A stretch of 64,000 nucleotides of DNA from Blastococcus capsensis. Lineage in GTDB: Bacteria; Actinomycetota; Actinomycetes; Mycobacteriales; Geodermatophilaceae. The notes under the pieces were generated by a model. That model saw nothing but the letters and a program-made list of their open reading frames with translations, searched no databases and was not told the origin of the DNA. Below are positions 17,674 to 26,556 of the stretch, in pieces (position 1 is the stretch's first letter; the number at the start of each line of letters is the position of its first letter). The DNA lies in NCBI RefSeq assembly GCF_030165005.1, contig NZ_JASNNW010000001.1, positions 434,001 through 498,000 of the forward strand, written 5' to 3'. Both the position numbers and the translations under genes were made by a program.

Positions 17674-19329
17674 TCAGTCCGTGGCGGGGCGCGGCGTCCG
17701 CTTGGGCCGGCGGACGACGAACGGGCCGATCGCGAGCAGGTCGACCGGCGCGGAACCGAAGCACTCGAGGGCGTCCCGCGGGTCGTCGACCATCGGCCGT
17801 CCGGCGGTGTTCAGGCTGGTGTTGACCACGACGGGCAGCCCGGTGCGGCGCTCGAAGGCCGAGATCATCCGGTGCACCAGCGGCTGCACGTCCGGGTCGA
17901 TCGTCTGGATCCGCGCCGTCCCGTCGACGTGGGTGACCGTGGGGATGCGGTCCCTCCACTCCGGGGCCACGTCGTGCACGAAGAGCATGTACGGGGACGG
18001 GATGGGTCCGCGGCTGAAGATCTCCGGGGCCCGCTCCAGCAGGACCATGGGCGCCACCGGGCGGAACTGCTCGCGGCCCTTGACGTCGTTCATCCGCTCC
18101 AGGTTCGCCTCGTAGCCGGGGTGGGCCATGAGCGACCGGTGGCCCAGGGCCCGAGGGCCGTACTCGCTGCGGCCCTGGAACCACGCGACGATCCCGTTGT
18201 CGGCGAGCACCTCTGCCACCGCCTCCGCGACGTCGGCGGGGCGTTCGTAGTCGATCGCGGCGGTGACGAGCACCTGCTCGATGTCGTCGTCGCTCCAGCC
18301 GCGCCCCAGCGCCGCGCCGGGCATCGGCTGGGTGTCCTCGCCGAGCTCGCGGGCCACGTGCAGGGCGGCGCCCAGCGCCGTACCGGCGTCGCCGGCGGCC
18401 GGCTGGACCCAGACCTGCTCGAACGGGCTCTCGGCGAGGATGCGGGTGTTGGCCACGCAGTTCAGGGCAGTGCCGCCGGCGAGGGTGAGCGTGTGGTCGC
18501 CGGTCTGCTCGTGCACCCAGCGGGCCAGGCCGACCAGCACCTCCTCCAGGCGCTGCTGCACCGAGGCGGCCAGATCGGCGTGGTCCTCGGTCCACTGGTC
18601 GCCCTTGCCCAGGCGGGGGGCGAACTCGGTGAAGTCGATCCGCTCGGTGCGGAAGCCGCCGTCGTCGGTGGCGCGGATCAGCTCGGACAGCTCGCCGACG
18701 AATCGCGGCTTGCCGTAGGAGGCCATCGCCATGACCTTGAACTCGTCGGAGCTGCGCAGGAAGCCCAGGTGGTCGGTGAGCTCCTCGTACATCAGGCCGA
18801 GGGAGTGCGGCAGCGACTGCCCGGCGAGCACCTCGAGCTGGCCGTCGACGTAGCGGCCGGCCAGGTGGCTGTGCGCCTCGCCCCGGCCGTCGAGCACGAG
18901 CACGGAGTTGTTCCGTTGCGGCGCGGCCAGGCCGGCGGAGGCGGCGTGCGCCACGTGGTGCTTCACGAACCGGACCTTCGCGGGGTCCAGGCCGGGGAGC
19001 GCGTGGGCGAGGAAGTCCGGCGCCATCTCCGCGTACTTCTTGCGCATGACGTCGCCGTCGTCGAAGAGACCGCTCTCCTCCGGCGTCGTCATCAGGCCGG
19101 GGTCGAAGGAGTAGGCGACGGCGTCGAGCTCCTCGGGCCGTATGCCGGCTTCCCTCAGGCACCACGCCGCCGACAGCTCGGGCAGCTCCCAGGCGCTCCA
19201 GGGCAGGGGGCGCTTGCCGTGCTTGCGCCGGCTGAAGCGCTCCTCCTCCGCCGCCGCGACGACCTTCCCGTCGACGACGAGCGCGGCCGCGGGGTCGTGG
19301 TAGATCGCGTTGATGCCGAGGACCTTCAC
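17674..19329 (-). CDS. NodU/CmcH-family carbamoyltransferase
   Basis: This 551-aa O-carbamoyltransferase moves a carbamoyl group from carbamoyl phosphate, through carbamoyl-adenylate, to a sugar or secondary-metabolite hydroxyl. The N-terminal Kae1-like half begins VLGINAIYHDPAAALVVDG, with HHVAHAASA metal-binding histidines and GGTALNCVAN. The C-terminal half has the YGPRALGHRSLMAHP and VNTSLNTAGRPMVDDPRDAL motifs. The GTG at 19329 is chosen because it begins at KVLGIN. No biosynthetic cluster surrounds it, so the acceptor is unknown; standalone copies of this kind occur in many actinobacteria. Confidence 0.9.
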   Translation of the reverse strand: MKVLGINAIYHDPAAALVVDGKVVAAAEEERFSRRKHGKRPLPWSAWELPELSAAWCLREAGIRPEELDAVAYSFDPGLMTTPEESGLFDDGDVMRKKYAEMAPDFLAHALPGLDPAKVRFVKHHVAHAASAGLAAPQRNNSVLVLDGRGEAHSHLAGRYVDGQLEVLAGQSLPHSLGLMYEELTDHLGFLRSSDEFKVMAMASYGKPRFVGELSELIRATDDGGFRTERIDFTEFAPRLGKGDQWTEDHADLAASVQQRLEEVLVGLARWVHEQTGDHTLTLAGGTALNCVANTRILAESPFEQVWVQPAAGDAGTALGAALHVARELGEDTQPMPGAALGRGWSDDDIEQVLVTAAIDYERPADVAEAVAEVLADNGIVAWFQGRSEYGPRALGHRSLMAHPGYEANLERMNDVKGREQFRPVAPMVLLERAPEIFSRGPIPSPYMLFVHDVAPEWRDRIPTVTHVDGTARIQTIDPDVQPLVHRMISAFERRTGLPVVVNTSLNTAGRPMVDDPRDALECFGSAPVDLLAIGPFVVRRPKRTPRPATD

Positions 19330-19451
19330 GCATGCACTCCTTCTCCTGGGCTCGGTGCCCGTCTGCTCCAGGCGTCGACCCGCCGCCCTGCCGATGATCA
19401 TGAACCCGGTGGCGCCGTCCCGCAGGTCGAGCGGCCGCCCGTCACCCGGTG

Positions 19452-21161
19452 TCAGCCGCGCGTGTGCAGCAGGTCGTGCCCGAGGACGGCGGAGAGCGCG
19501 AGGGTCTTGTAGCCGACCTCCTCGAACAGCACGGTGATCCGGTCGTCCTCGACCCGCATCACGAGCCCGGGGCCCCACTCGCGGTGCTCCACCGGCGTCT
19601 CCACCGGGAACGGGGTGCCCTCGTCGGGGCCGGAGCGCTCGGAGGCGGTGCCGGCGGAGCAGTTGTCGCAGTTGTCGCAGGGCTCGTCCAGCTGCTCGCC
19701 GAAGTACCCGAGCAGGAACTGGCGCCGGCAGTCGGTGGTCTCCGCGTAGCCGCGCATCATCTCCACCCGGCTCTGGTCGACCTTCTCGTGGTGCTCGGCG
19801 AGCTCGCGGGCGGCGGCGGCCGCATCGCCAGGTGCCGGGGCGCCCTCGACCGGGTGGGCCGCGCCGTCCTCGTCCAGGACGACGGCGGATACCTGCTCCA
19901 GGAGGTTCAGGTCGCGGGCCAGGGGAGTGGCGGCGCGGCCGGTCTCCTTGCGCAGGGTCGGGACGTCGACGCCGTCCGCCAGGCCCGCGGCCGGGGCGGC
20001 GGCGACCAGACCGGCGACCTGCTGCAGCTCCTCCTCGGCGGGCGCGCCCGCGGCGAAGAACCGGCGCAGGCCGAGGTCCTCCTGGCGGTAGACCAGGACG
20101 GCGAGCGCCGGCTCGCCGTCGCGGCCGGCCCGGCCGATCTCCTGGTAGTAGCTGTCGACCGAGTCGGCCGGCTCGGCGTGGATCACGAAGCGGGTGTCGG
20201 GCTTGTCGATGCCCATGCCGAACGCGGTGGTGGCGACGACGACGTCGAGCTCGTCCGCCATCCAGGCCTGCTGGGTCTCCTCGCGGTCGGACTTCTTCAG
20301 CCCCGCGTGGTAGTGCCGGGCGCGCAGCCCGCGCCCGGCCAGCTGCCCGGCGATCTGCTCGGTGCCCTTGCGGGTGGCGCTGTAGACGATGCCCGGCCCC
20401 CGGTTCTCGCCGATCTCGGCCAGCACCCGGTCGAGCACGCCCTCCTCCTTGCCGTGCGCGTCGGCGTAGTGGTCCACCTCGAGGCGGATCTCCGGGCGGT
20501 CGAAGCCGGCGACGACGACCTCCGGCTCCCGCATGCCCAGCTGCTCGACGATCTCCGCGCGCACCGGCGGCGCGGCGGTGGCGGTGAGCGCCAGCACGGT
20601 GGGGTGGCCCAGCTGCTCGATCACGACGCCGAGCCGCAGGTAGTCGGGGCGGAAGTCGTGGCCCCAGGCGGAGACGCAGTGGGCCTCGTCGACGACGAAC
20701 AGCGCCGGCTTCGCCTCCGCGATCGTGTCGACGACCTCGGGCTTGGTCAGCTGCTCGGGAGCGAGGAAGAGGAAGCGGACCGTTCCGTCACGGAGGCCGT
20801 CCAGGGACTCCCGCTGGTCGCCGGCCGACAGGCTGGAGTTGAGCTGTGCGGCCCGGCCGGCCCGGTCCTCGAGCTCGGTCAGCCGCTCGACCTGGTCGCG
20901 CTGCAGCGCGATGAGCGGGGACACGACGAGCACCGGGCCGTCGAGCAGCTGCCCAGCGACCTGGTAGATCGCCGTCTTCCCCGCCCCCGACGGGAGGACG
21001 GCGAGCGTGTCACGTCCGCCGACGACGGCCTGCATCGCCCGCTCCTGGCCCGGGCGGAAGTCCTCGTGGCCGAGGACCTCGCGGGCGAACTCGCGGATGC
21101 GGCGGGTGCGGACGGAGGCGGAGCCGCCGGCGGGGTTGTCCTTCGTGGGGGAAGCCGTCAC
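19452..21161 (-). CDS. RecQ-family ATP-dependent DNA helicase
   Basis: This 3'-5' helicase (about 569 aa) has the ordered motifs GHEDFRPGQERAM (motif 0), LPSGAGKTAIYQ (Walker A; GAGKT replaces the common GGGKS), VDEAHCVSAWGHDFRPDY (Walker B and aromatic loop), LTATAAPP and GRAGRDGEPA (motif VI). A zinc-binding cysteine cluster (CRRQ, then EPCDNCDNC) follows, and then a shortened C-terminal domain. There is no canonical HRDC domain. The TTG further upstream is rejected in favour of the GTG at 21161, which has GGGGAG before it. Role in repair or recombination; not linked to neighbouring genes. Confidence 0.9.
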   Translation of the reverse strand: MTASPTKDNPAGGSASVRTRRIREFAREVLGHEDFRPGQERAMQAVVGGRDTLAVLPSGAGKTAIYQVAGQLLDGPVLVVSPLIALQRDQVERLTELEDRAGRAAQLNSSLSAGDQRESLDGLRDGTVRFLFLAPEQLTKPEVVDTIAEAKPALFVVDEAHCVSAWGHDFRPDYLRLGVVIEQLGHPTVLALTATAAPPVRAEIVEQLGMREPEVVVAGFDRPEIRLEVDHYADAHGKEEGVLDRVLAEIGENRGPGIVYSATRKGTEQIAGQLAGRGLRARHYHAGLKKSDREETQQAWMADELDVVVATTAFGMGIDKPDTRFVIHAEPADSVDSYYQEIGRAGRDGEPALAVLVYRQEDLGLRRFFAAGAPAEEELQQVAGLVAAAPAAGLADGVDVPTLRKETGRAATPLARDLNLLEQVSAVVLDEDGAAHPVEGAPAPGDAAAAARELAEHHEKVDQSRVEMMRGYAETTDCRRQFLLGYFGEQLDEPCDNCDNCSAGTASERSGPDEGTPFPVETPVEHREWGPGLVMRVEDDRITVLFEEVGYKTLALSAVLGHDLLHTRG

Positions 21162-21207
21162 CGGCTGCCTCTCCCCGGTGCGCCGGCACTGCAAACGCCG
21201 ACGCTGG

Positions 21208-21621
21208 TCACCCGGCGACGGTCACCCGAGCGCCGACCGCAACGTAGGTGGACCTGGCCCGGGCGTCACGCGTGGCGAGTTCGGCGCCGTGCTCGGCAGC
21301 TGCCAGGCCCACCATCGCGTCGTACACGGCACCGCCGGCGATGCCCAGCTCGCCCAGCACCTCGGGTAGCCGGGAACTCGCACCGGCGCTCAGCGTCAGA
21401 CGGGCTTCGAAGCGTGCGGCGAGCAGGTGAGCCGCATCCGCAGGCGTGAGACGGAGGTCGCCGGGGAGACGGGTGAGCACCGAGTACGTCTCGGCCACGG
21501 CGTGCCCGCTCAGCGCGAGCGCTCTCCCGTTCCACCAGCGCACGACGTCGTCATGCGCGGCATGCCTCCGGACCAGCAACGGGACGGCGACGCTCGTGTC
21601 GACCGCCACGACCGAGCTCAC
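21208..21621 (-). CDS. vapC: PIN-domain ribonuclease toxin (VapC type)
   Basis: This 137-aa PIN domain protein has the four acidic positions: [10 protein letters not shown] (Asp), [14 protein letters not shown] (Glu), [13 protein letters not shown] (Asp) and ELATRDARA (Asp). VapC toxins cleave tRNA or rRNA until the antitoxin binds. The GTG start overlaps the antitoxin stop by four bases (GTGA), typical of a coupled toxin-antitoxin pair. Function by family resemblance; toxicity is not shown by sequence. Confidence 0.87.
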   Translation of the reverse strand: MSSVVAVDTSVAVPLLVRRHAAHDDVVRWWNGRALALSGHAVAETYSVLTRLPGDLRLTPADAAHLLAARFEARLTLSAGASSRLPEVLGELGIAGGAVYDAMVGLAAAEHGAELATRDARARSTYVAVGARVTVAG

Positions 21622-21854
21622 CGCCGGCCGGAGTCGATCAGGTGGAAGACGTCGTCGTCGTCGATGGTGGTGTCGCCCGTGGCGACGAGCGCGCCCTCCT
21701 CCTCGACCAGGCGGGCGGTGCGTCCGGTCGGGACCAGCGTCAGGCCTGACCCGTAGCGCGAGATGTCGACGGTGGACCCAGCGCGCAATCCCAGCGCATC
21801 CCGGAGGGGCTTGGGGACGACGATGCGCCCGACCGAGTCGACCGTTGCCTCCAC
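21618..21854 (-). CDS. vapB: AbrB/SpoVT-type antitoxin (VapB type)
   Basis: This 78-aa protein has an N-terminal swapped-hairpin DNA-binding domain ([33 protein letters not shown]) and an acidic C-terminal tail ([13 protein letters not shown]) of the kind that wraps and neutralises a PIN toxin. The start is the GTG just before EATVDSVGR. It probably binds its own promoter. It is the first gene of the pair. Confidence 0.85.
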   Translation of the reverse strand: MEATVDSVGRIVVPKPLRDALGLRAGSTVDISRYGSGLTLVPTGRTARLVEEEGALVATGDTTIDDDDVFHLIDSGRR

Positions 21855-21907
21855 TGGGAAGACGCTACCAGTGAGATCCCCAGCGCGGGGTGGTCCGAAC
21901 ACAGCGC

Positions 21908-23272
21908 TCACTGCGGGACCGCATCCCGGCCGGATCCCAGATCCGCCGCGTCGGCGGCGAGCCTGCCGGCGTGCCAGCCGCGAGCGTTCCAGGCCCTGGT
22001 CGTGATGGCATAGGTGGTCGGGAACAACTCGTCGAAGACCTCGTCCACCGCCTCCCGTCGCTCCCGCATGATCGGCACGAGTGCCGCGCCTCGACTTGAC
22101 TCCGCCGCCTGGGTCGCCTCGTTCCGCGCCTCCTCCAGCCGCTCCCGGATCCGCGCCGCGTAGGAGATCAGGAACGAGCGCCGGAAGGACGGCGCGCGCG
22201 TGCCCGGGCCACCGGCCCTGCCGGCTGCGCCGAGTGCCCGGGTCGCCTGGACGAGCAGCGAGGTGAAGAGCACGTCGATGAGGTCGAGATCGACCGGCAG
22301 CCCGACCACCGTCGCGATGCCGAGCGACTCGAGGTAGATGACCCGCACGCCGTTCGCCGATCCGACCGCGTCCAGCAGCCGCAGCTTGGCCTCGGGATAG
22401 GGGTTCTCCAGGTGTACTCGCCGGGAGCTGACCTCGTCGGTCAGCGAACCGCCACGTTCGGCGTCCAGCACCGCCTCGTCCACCGCGTAGCGGGTCATCA
22501 GCTCCTGCGCCTTCGCGGTGAGCGCGTCCGCCTCTTCCGGGTAGTCGGTGCCCTCCGCCTTCGCCAGCAGCCCCCGGATCCGGCCGAGCACCCGCGGGTC
22601 GGCATGGTGCGCCCCGGACCGGACCCCGGGCGCCGTCCGCAGGCCGGCCACGTGCCGCCACTGCGACGGCGGTGGGCACAGCCGCGGCAGCTCCCCGCGC
22701 CCGGCCAGCAACCGCAGCATTCGTAGGGCCTCGGCCCAAGCGTCGGCAGCCGCAAGTCGCTCGCCTCTCCCCCAGGCGGATATCAGCGCCGCCGGAGGAT
22801 CGTCGGGGAGCTCGAGCCCGAGCAGTTGCGCCCGCCATTCCTCCGGGGCGAGCGAAGCCACGTCGGCGAGCTGTGCCTGGCGGGCGATCGCGGCCAGGGC
22901 AAGCCGGGTCATGCGGGGGCGGCCCTGCCGGCGCACGACGTGCGCGACGTCCGCCGGTTGCCAGCCGTGCTCCCACAGCGAGTCCAGCAGCGTCATGAGC
23001 AGGCGCGTCAGGTGACCATGGCTGTCCACCTCGGAATCGAGGGCGGCCAGGTCCGCACAGACCCGGGTGAGCCCTTCTTCGTCGGGCGCCTCCGCCCCCT
23101 GGGCGAGCAACCGGGCGACCCGGCGTTCCGTGTTCTGCGCCGCCGAGACGTGCTGCGTCCACAGCAGCTCCGGTTGATCCGCACCCTGCGCCGCCTGCGC
23201 GGGCCTCGGCCCGGCCCGCTCCTGTTCCTTGCGCTTGCGAGCCGCCCGTCGCTGCGCCGCCGTCTTGGCCAT
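21908..23272 (-). CDS. DUF2786 domain protein
   Basis: This 454-aa protein begins with a very basic stretch (KTAAQRRAARKRKEQERAG). The DUF2786 segment sits near residues 235-280 (VLGRIRGLLAKAEGTDYPEEADALTAKAQELMTRYAVDE, read in parts), followed by a domain with YLESLGIATVVGLPVDLDLIDVLFTSLLVQ. This family is found in actinobacteria and phages, and its function is unknown. It lies just upstream of the antitoxin gene on the same strand, but the 53-base gap suggests separate expression. Confidence 0.8.
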   Translation of the reverse strand: MAKTAAQRRAARKRKEQERAGPRPAQAAQGADQPELLWTQHVSAAQNTERRVARLLAQGAEAPDEEGLTRVCADLAALDSEVDSHGHLTRLLMTLLDSLWEHGWQPADVAHVVRRQGRPRMTRLALAAIARQAQLADVASLAPEEWRAQLLGLELPDDPPAALISAWGRGERLAAADAWAEALRMLRLLAGRGELPRLCPPPSQWRHVAGLRTAPGVRSGAHHADPRVLGRIRGLLAKAEGTDYPEEADALTAKAQELMTRYAVDEAVLDAERGGSLTDEVSSRRVHLENPYPEAKLRLLDAVGSANGVRVIYLESLGIATVVGLPVDLDLIDVLFTSLLVQATRALGAAGRAGGPGTRAPSFRRSFLISYAARIRERLEEARNEATQAAESSRGAALVPIMRERREAVDEVFDELFPTTYAITTRAWNARGWHAGRLAADAADLGSGRDAVPQ

Positions 23273-23385
23273 GCGGCCATGCTTCCCGACCGGCGAGGTG
23301 CCAGGCGAACCGTGGTGCGAACCTGTGGACGGAGTACGGCGACCCGTACGGGTCTGTCCACGCTGCCGAGGACGAGGAGGGGTCG

Positions 23386-24630
23386 GTGACCGGTCGCCGG
23401 CGGCTCCTCGTCCACGGGGGGCGCACCGATCAGGTGGTGGCGATGATCGTCGCGCTGCTCGTCCTGGCCGGCGGCTGGTGGGCGAGGGCCCGCTGCCTGC
23501 CCGGCGGCTGGGCCGACGGGGAGCAGTACTACGGATACTGCTACTCCGACGTCGCTCCGCTGTGGTTCGCCCGCGGGCTCGACGAGGGCGCGGGGCCCTA
23601 CGGGGCCGACCCGCTGGAGTACCCGCCGGTGCTCGCCGTCCGCATCTGGCTCGCCGCAGTCCTCGCGCGCGCCCTCCCGGGCGCCGCCACGGTCACCACG
23701 TTCTTCGCCGTGAACGGCCTGCTCGTGGTGGTCGAGGTGCTCGGGGCCCTGGCCCTGCTGCGGCGGCTGGGCCTGGCGCCGGCCCGGCTGCTGTGGTGGG
23801 CCGCCGCACCGGCGCTCTTCCTCTACGCCTTCTACAACTGGGACACCCTGCCGATCGTCCTGCTGCTCGGGGCGCTGCTGCTCCACCAGCGGGGTCACCA
23901 CACGGCCTCGGGCCTCCTCGCCGGCCTGGGCGCGGCGGCGAAGGTGTTCCCGGGCTTCCTCGTCCCGCTGGTCGTCCTGGCGCTCCTGGCCCGGCGCCGG
24001 CCGTGGGCCGCACTGCTGCACGGCGGCGCCGCGACGCTGGTCTTCGTGGCGGTGCACGTGCCCGGCTACCTGATGGCCCCCGGGGCCTGGGACCGCTTCT
24101 ACGAGCTGAGCCGCGGCCGGGCCGTGCACGTCGACAGCGTCTGGTACCTGGTCGGGCAGCTCGGTGGCCCGCAACCCCGCCCGGCGGCGCTCGGCGTCGT
24201 CAGCCTGCTGGTGTTCGCCTCGGGCGCCGTCGTGGTCGTCGCGCTCGGGGTGCGCCGCCGTCGTCCCGAGGACTGGTGGCAGCTGCTGCTGCCGGTGCTG
24301 GTCTGCTTCGTGCTGGCCAACAAGGTCTACTCCCCGCAGTACACCCTGTGGCTGGTGCCGCTCATGGCCCTGGTGCTGCCGCGGGTGGCTCCGTTCGTCG
24401 CCGTGGTGCTGAGCGACGTCCTGGTGCACGCGGTGGAGTTCCCCTTCCTCGCCGGCCGGGCCGGCTACGGCGACGGGCTGCCCTATCCGGTGATGGGTGC
24501 GGCCGTGGCCCTGCGCGCCGCCGCCCTGGTGTGGGTGGCCGTCGAGGTGCTGCGCCGCCCGGTGGGATCACCGCCAGGACGGCAGCCAGTACCGGAGGTC
24601 GAGCGAGTCCCGATCCAGCGGGATCCCTAA
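23386..24630 (+). CDS. GT87-type membrane glycosyltransferase (polyprenol-phosphomannose dependent)
   Basis: This 414-aa polytopic protein has about ten hydrophobic segments. Residues near SDVAPLWFARGLDEGAGPYGADPLEYPPVLA form the extracytoplasmic loop where GT-C enzymes keep their catalytic Asp/Glu. LGAAAKVFPGFLVPLVVL and LANKVYSPQYTLWLVPL match the GT87 family. It probably adds mannose to a lipoglycan or polysaccharide from polyprenyl-phosphate mannose on the outer face of the membrane. GAGGAGGGG precedes the GTG start. Its last 63 bases overlap the end of the converging PMT gene. Confidence 0.82.
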   Translation: MTGRRRLLVHGGRTDQVVAMIVALLVLAGGWWARARCLPGGWADGEQYYGYCYSDVAPLWFARGLDEGAGPYGADPLEYPPVLAVRIWLAAVLARALPGAATVTTFFAVNGLLVVVEVLGALALLRRLGLAPARLLWWAAAPALFLYAFYNWDTLPIVLLLGALLLHQRGHHTASGLLAGLGAAAKVFPGFLVPLVVLALLARRRPWAALLHGGAATLVFVAVHVPGYLMAPGAWDRFYELSRGRAVHVDSVWYLVGQLGGPQPRPAALGVVSLLVFASGAVVVVALGVRRRRPEDWWQLLLPVLVCFVLANKVYSPQYTLWLVPLMALVLPRVAPFVAVVLSDVLVHAVEFPFLAGRAGYGDGLPYPVMGAAVALRAAALVWVAVEVLRRPVGSPPGRQPVPEVERVPIQRDP

Positions 24631-26091
24631 CCAGATCGGTGCGAAGAACGCGAAGGCGGCCACCGCCAGCACGGCCAGCGCGCCCCCGACGAAGCGGGGT
24701 CGCGGCCCCACCTGGACGGCTCGCACGAGGCCCAGGGCGAGAAACGGCACCGCCGGGACCAGGTAGAAGAAGTAGCCGGGCTTGCCGGCGGCCAGCCAGG
24801 GCAGCCAGAGCAGGGCGAGGGGGACGAGGATCGTGGCCGCGACCCCGTCCCGGCGGACGGCGGCCCGCCACAGCAGGACGGGGTAGGCGATCAGGGCGGG
24901 CCACCAGAGCGCGGGGCTCCCGACCAGCGTGATCCGTGCGACCGTTCCAGGCGGGATCTCGCACTCCCCCGCGTCCTGCTGCGCCGACGTGCAGCTCTCG
25001 GCGTAGACCAGCACCGGCCGCTCCAGCCACGCCCAGCCGGCGGGGTCGGAGCGGTAGGGGTGGGTCGCCTCGAGCTCCTGGTGGTAGCGGACGAGGTCGA
25101 CCTGGTTCTCCCACCACGTCTCCAGCCGGTCCCCGGGGCCGGCCGCGCAGTCGCCGGCCTCGCAGGCGCGTGACCCGGCGTAGCTGTCCGCGTAGTTGGC
25201 GAACCAGCCGGCGTGGGCGGCCGCGTAGACGGCGGCGGGGAGGGCGACGAGGCTCAGCGCGCCCCCGGCGGCGACGACGGCCGCCCGGCGCGTGCCCCGC
25301 CGCAGGCCCTCGCCGCGGGCGGCCAGCTCCGTGCCCAGCACCAGCAGGCCCGCGGCGGCGATGGCCAGCAGCCCCGACCACTTGGTCGCGACCGCCAGCC
25401 CCAGTGCCAGCCCCGCCAGCCACCGGTACCGGGAGCCCAGGAGGGACCGGCTCAGCGGCTCGTCGGGCCCGCGCGCGTGCCGCCGGGCGTCCCGGTCGAG
25501 CAGGACGAGCCAGAACGCGAGGACGACGAACAGCCCCAGCGTGGCGTCCAGCATGGCCATGCGGCTGGTCGTCACCGCCAGCCCGTCCAGCGCCACCAGG
25601 AGCGCCGCGAGGGCGGCCGGCGCGGTGCGCCGGAACAGCCGCAGGCCGCACAGGTGGACCAGCAGGACGGTCAGCGACCCGGCCACGGCGACGCCGATCC
25701 GCCAGCCGAACGGCGTGTAGCCGAAGACCTGGATGCCGAGGGCGATGACCCACTTGCCCAGAGGCGGGTGGGCCGGTCGCTCCTCCTCCACGCCGCGCGT
25801 GACGTAGTCCAGCCCGTCGCGGGCGTAGTACTTCTCGTCGAAGAACAGCCGGTCGGGGTCGCCGAGATCCCACAGCCGCACGGCCGCGGCCACGCCCAGC
25901 AGGAGCAGCGGTACCACCTGAGCCGATCGCGGGCGGCGCCAGGAGGCGCCGCCCGCGATCCGCTGCACCGCCGGCGCGGCGGCCGTGCTCCCCCCCGCCG
26001 TCTCCGGGCCCCACCCCCCCCCCCGGGGGGCGCCCCCCGCGGCCCCCCCCCCCCCCCTCCGCTGCTCCGCCGTCGCGGCGGCCGTGCTCAC
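24568..26091 (-). CDS. Dolichyl-phosphate-mannose-type protein O-mannosyltransferase
   Basis: This polytopic GT39/PMT enzyme mannosylates secreted proteins. The catalytic loop is clear: LFFDEKYYARDGLDYVTRG (Asp-Glu pair) and EERPAHPPLGKWVIALG. Then come SRMAMLDATLGLFVVLAFWL, VATKWSGLLAIA and the C-terminal AAGKPGYFFYLVPAVPF. The first 40 residues include a Gly/Ala-rich segment (about 11-37) encoded by a suspect C/G homopolymer insertion. Without it the protein would start MSTAAAPAVQRIAGG and be a normal-length PMT. It overlaps the upstream GT87 gene tail to tail. Confidence 0.9.
   Translation of the reverse strand: MSTAAATAEQRRGGGGAAGGAPRGGGWGPETAGGSTAAAPAVQRIAGGASWRRPRSAQVVPLLLLGVAAAVRLWDLGDPDRLFFDEKYYARDGLDYVTRGVEEERPAHPPLGKWVIALGIQVFGYTPFGWRIGVAVAGSLTVLLVHLCGLRLFRRTAPAALAALLVALDGLAVTTSRMAMLDATLGLFVVLAFWLVLLDRDARRHARGPDEPLSRSLLGSRYRWLAGLALGLAVATKWSGLLAIAAAGLLVLGTELAARGEGLRRGTRRAAVVAAGGALSLVALPAAVYAAAHAGWFANYADSYAGSRACEAGDCAAGPGDRLETWWENQVDLVRYHQELEATHPYRSDPAGWAWLERPVLVYAESCTSAQQDAGECEIPPGTVARITLVGSPALWWPALIAYPVLLWRAAVRRDGVAATILVPLALLWLPWLAAGKPGYFFYLVPAVPFLALGLVRAVQVGPRPRFVGGALAVLAVAAFAFFAPIWLGIPLDRDSLDLRYWLPSWR
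25976..26089. repeat. C/G homopolymer insert flanked by a 15-base direct repeat
   Basis: GCGGCGGCCGTGCTC occurs at 25976-25990 and again at 26075-26089. Between them lie long runs of C with a few G. The repeat period is 99 bases, so removing one period keeps the mannosyltransferase frame intact. The base composition is unlike any neighbouring sequence and looks like a mis-assembled or low-quality patch. Confidence 0.75.
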
Positions 26092-26095
26092 CGAG

Positions 26096-26365
26096 TCAGT
26101 TGTTCGTCTCGGTCTCGGTGTCGAACTCGGTCTCGGTCTCGGTGTCGACCTCGGTCTCGGTCTCGACGACCTCCTCCTCGGTCTCGGTCTCGGTCTCGGT
26201 CGGCTCGAGGGTCTCGGTGACCTCGGTGTCGAGCTCCTCGGTCTCGGTGATCTCCTCGGTCTCGGTGACCTCGACCGTGCCCTCCTCCTCCCCGCAGGCC
26301 GCGAGGCCGAGGGCGAGGAAGCCGGAGAAGGAGGCTGCGGCGATGCCGCGGGTGAGCTTGTTCAT
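26096..26365 (-). CDS. Glu/Thr-repeat lipoprotein
   Basis: An 89-aa protein with a type II signal peptide: MNKLTRGIAAASFSGFLALGLAAC, lipobox LAAC with Cys24. The mature part is almost entirely Glu, Thr, Val and Asp in TETE-like repeats (EVTETEEITETEEL, TETETETEEEVVETETEV). It should be a very acidic, disordered, surface-anchored tail. The opposite strand is also open (Val/Ser repeat) but has no signal or start context. Thr-rich tails are possible O-mannosylation targets, and a protein O-mannosyltransferase gene lies next door. That link is inference. Confidence 0.75.
   Translation of the reverse strand: MNKLTRGIAAASFSGFLALGLAACGEEEGTVEVTETEEITETEELDTEVTETLEPTETETETEEEVVETETEVDTETETEFDTETETNN
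26100..26275. repeat. Hexanucleotide-based minisatellite
   Basis: Irregular tandem copies of CTCGGT, mixed with CTCCTCGGT and CTCGACC variants, fill this stretch and encode the Glu/Thr repeats of the lipoprotein on the minus strand. Because the unit is six bases, copy-number changes would keep the frame and only alter tail length. Confidence 0.8.
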
Positions 26366-26556
26366 GTCGTACCCCTGTCACGTTCGGTCGTCGGCGGAAC
26401 TCTTCCCATGTCCGCTGGGGGCCCGGCTACACGGCCCGGCCCTGTCACGAATTGGTCACGACGGTGTTGGGCAGCCGTCGGTCTGCCGACCGGCTGTCCC
26501 GCATCTGCGGATCGCCAGGGGCGACACAACCGCGCCTGCGGAACTACGGTGCATCC

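Noticed and set aside
26100-26275. Tandem repeat considered as a CRISPR array
   Set aside because: Units are 6-9 bases without spacers, inside a coding sequence; no cas genes are present in the window.
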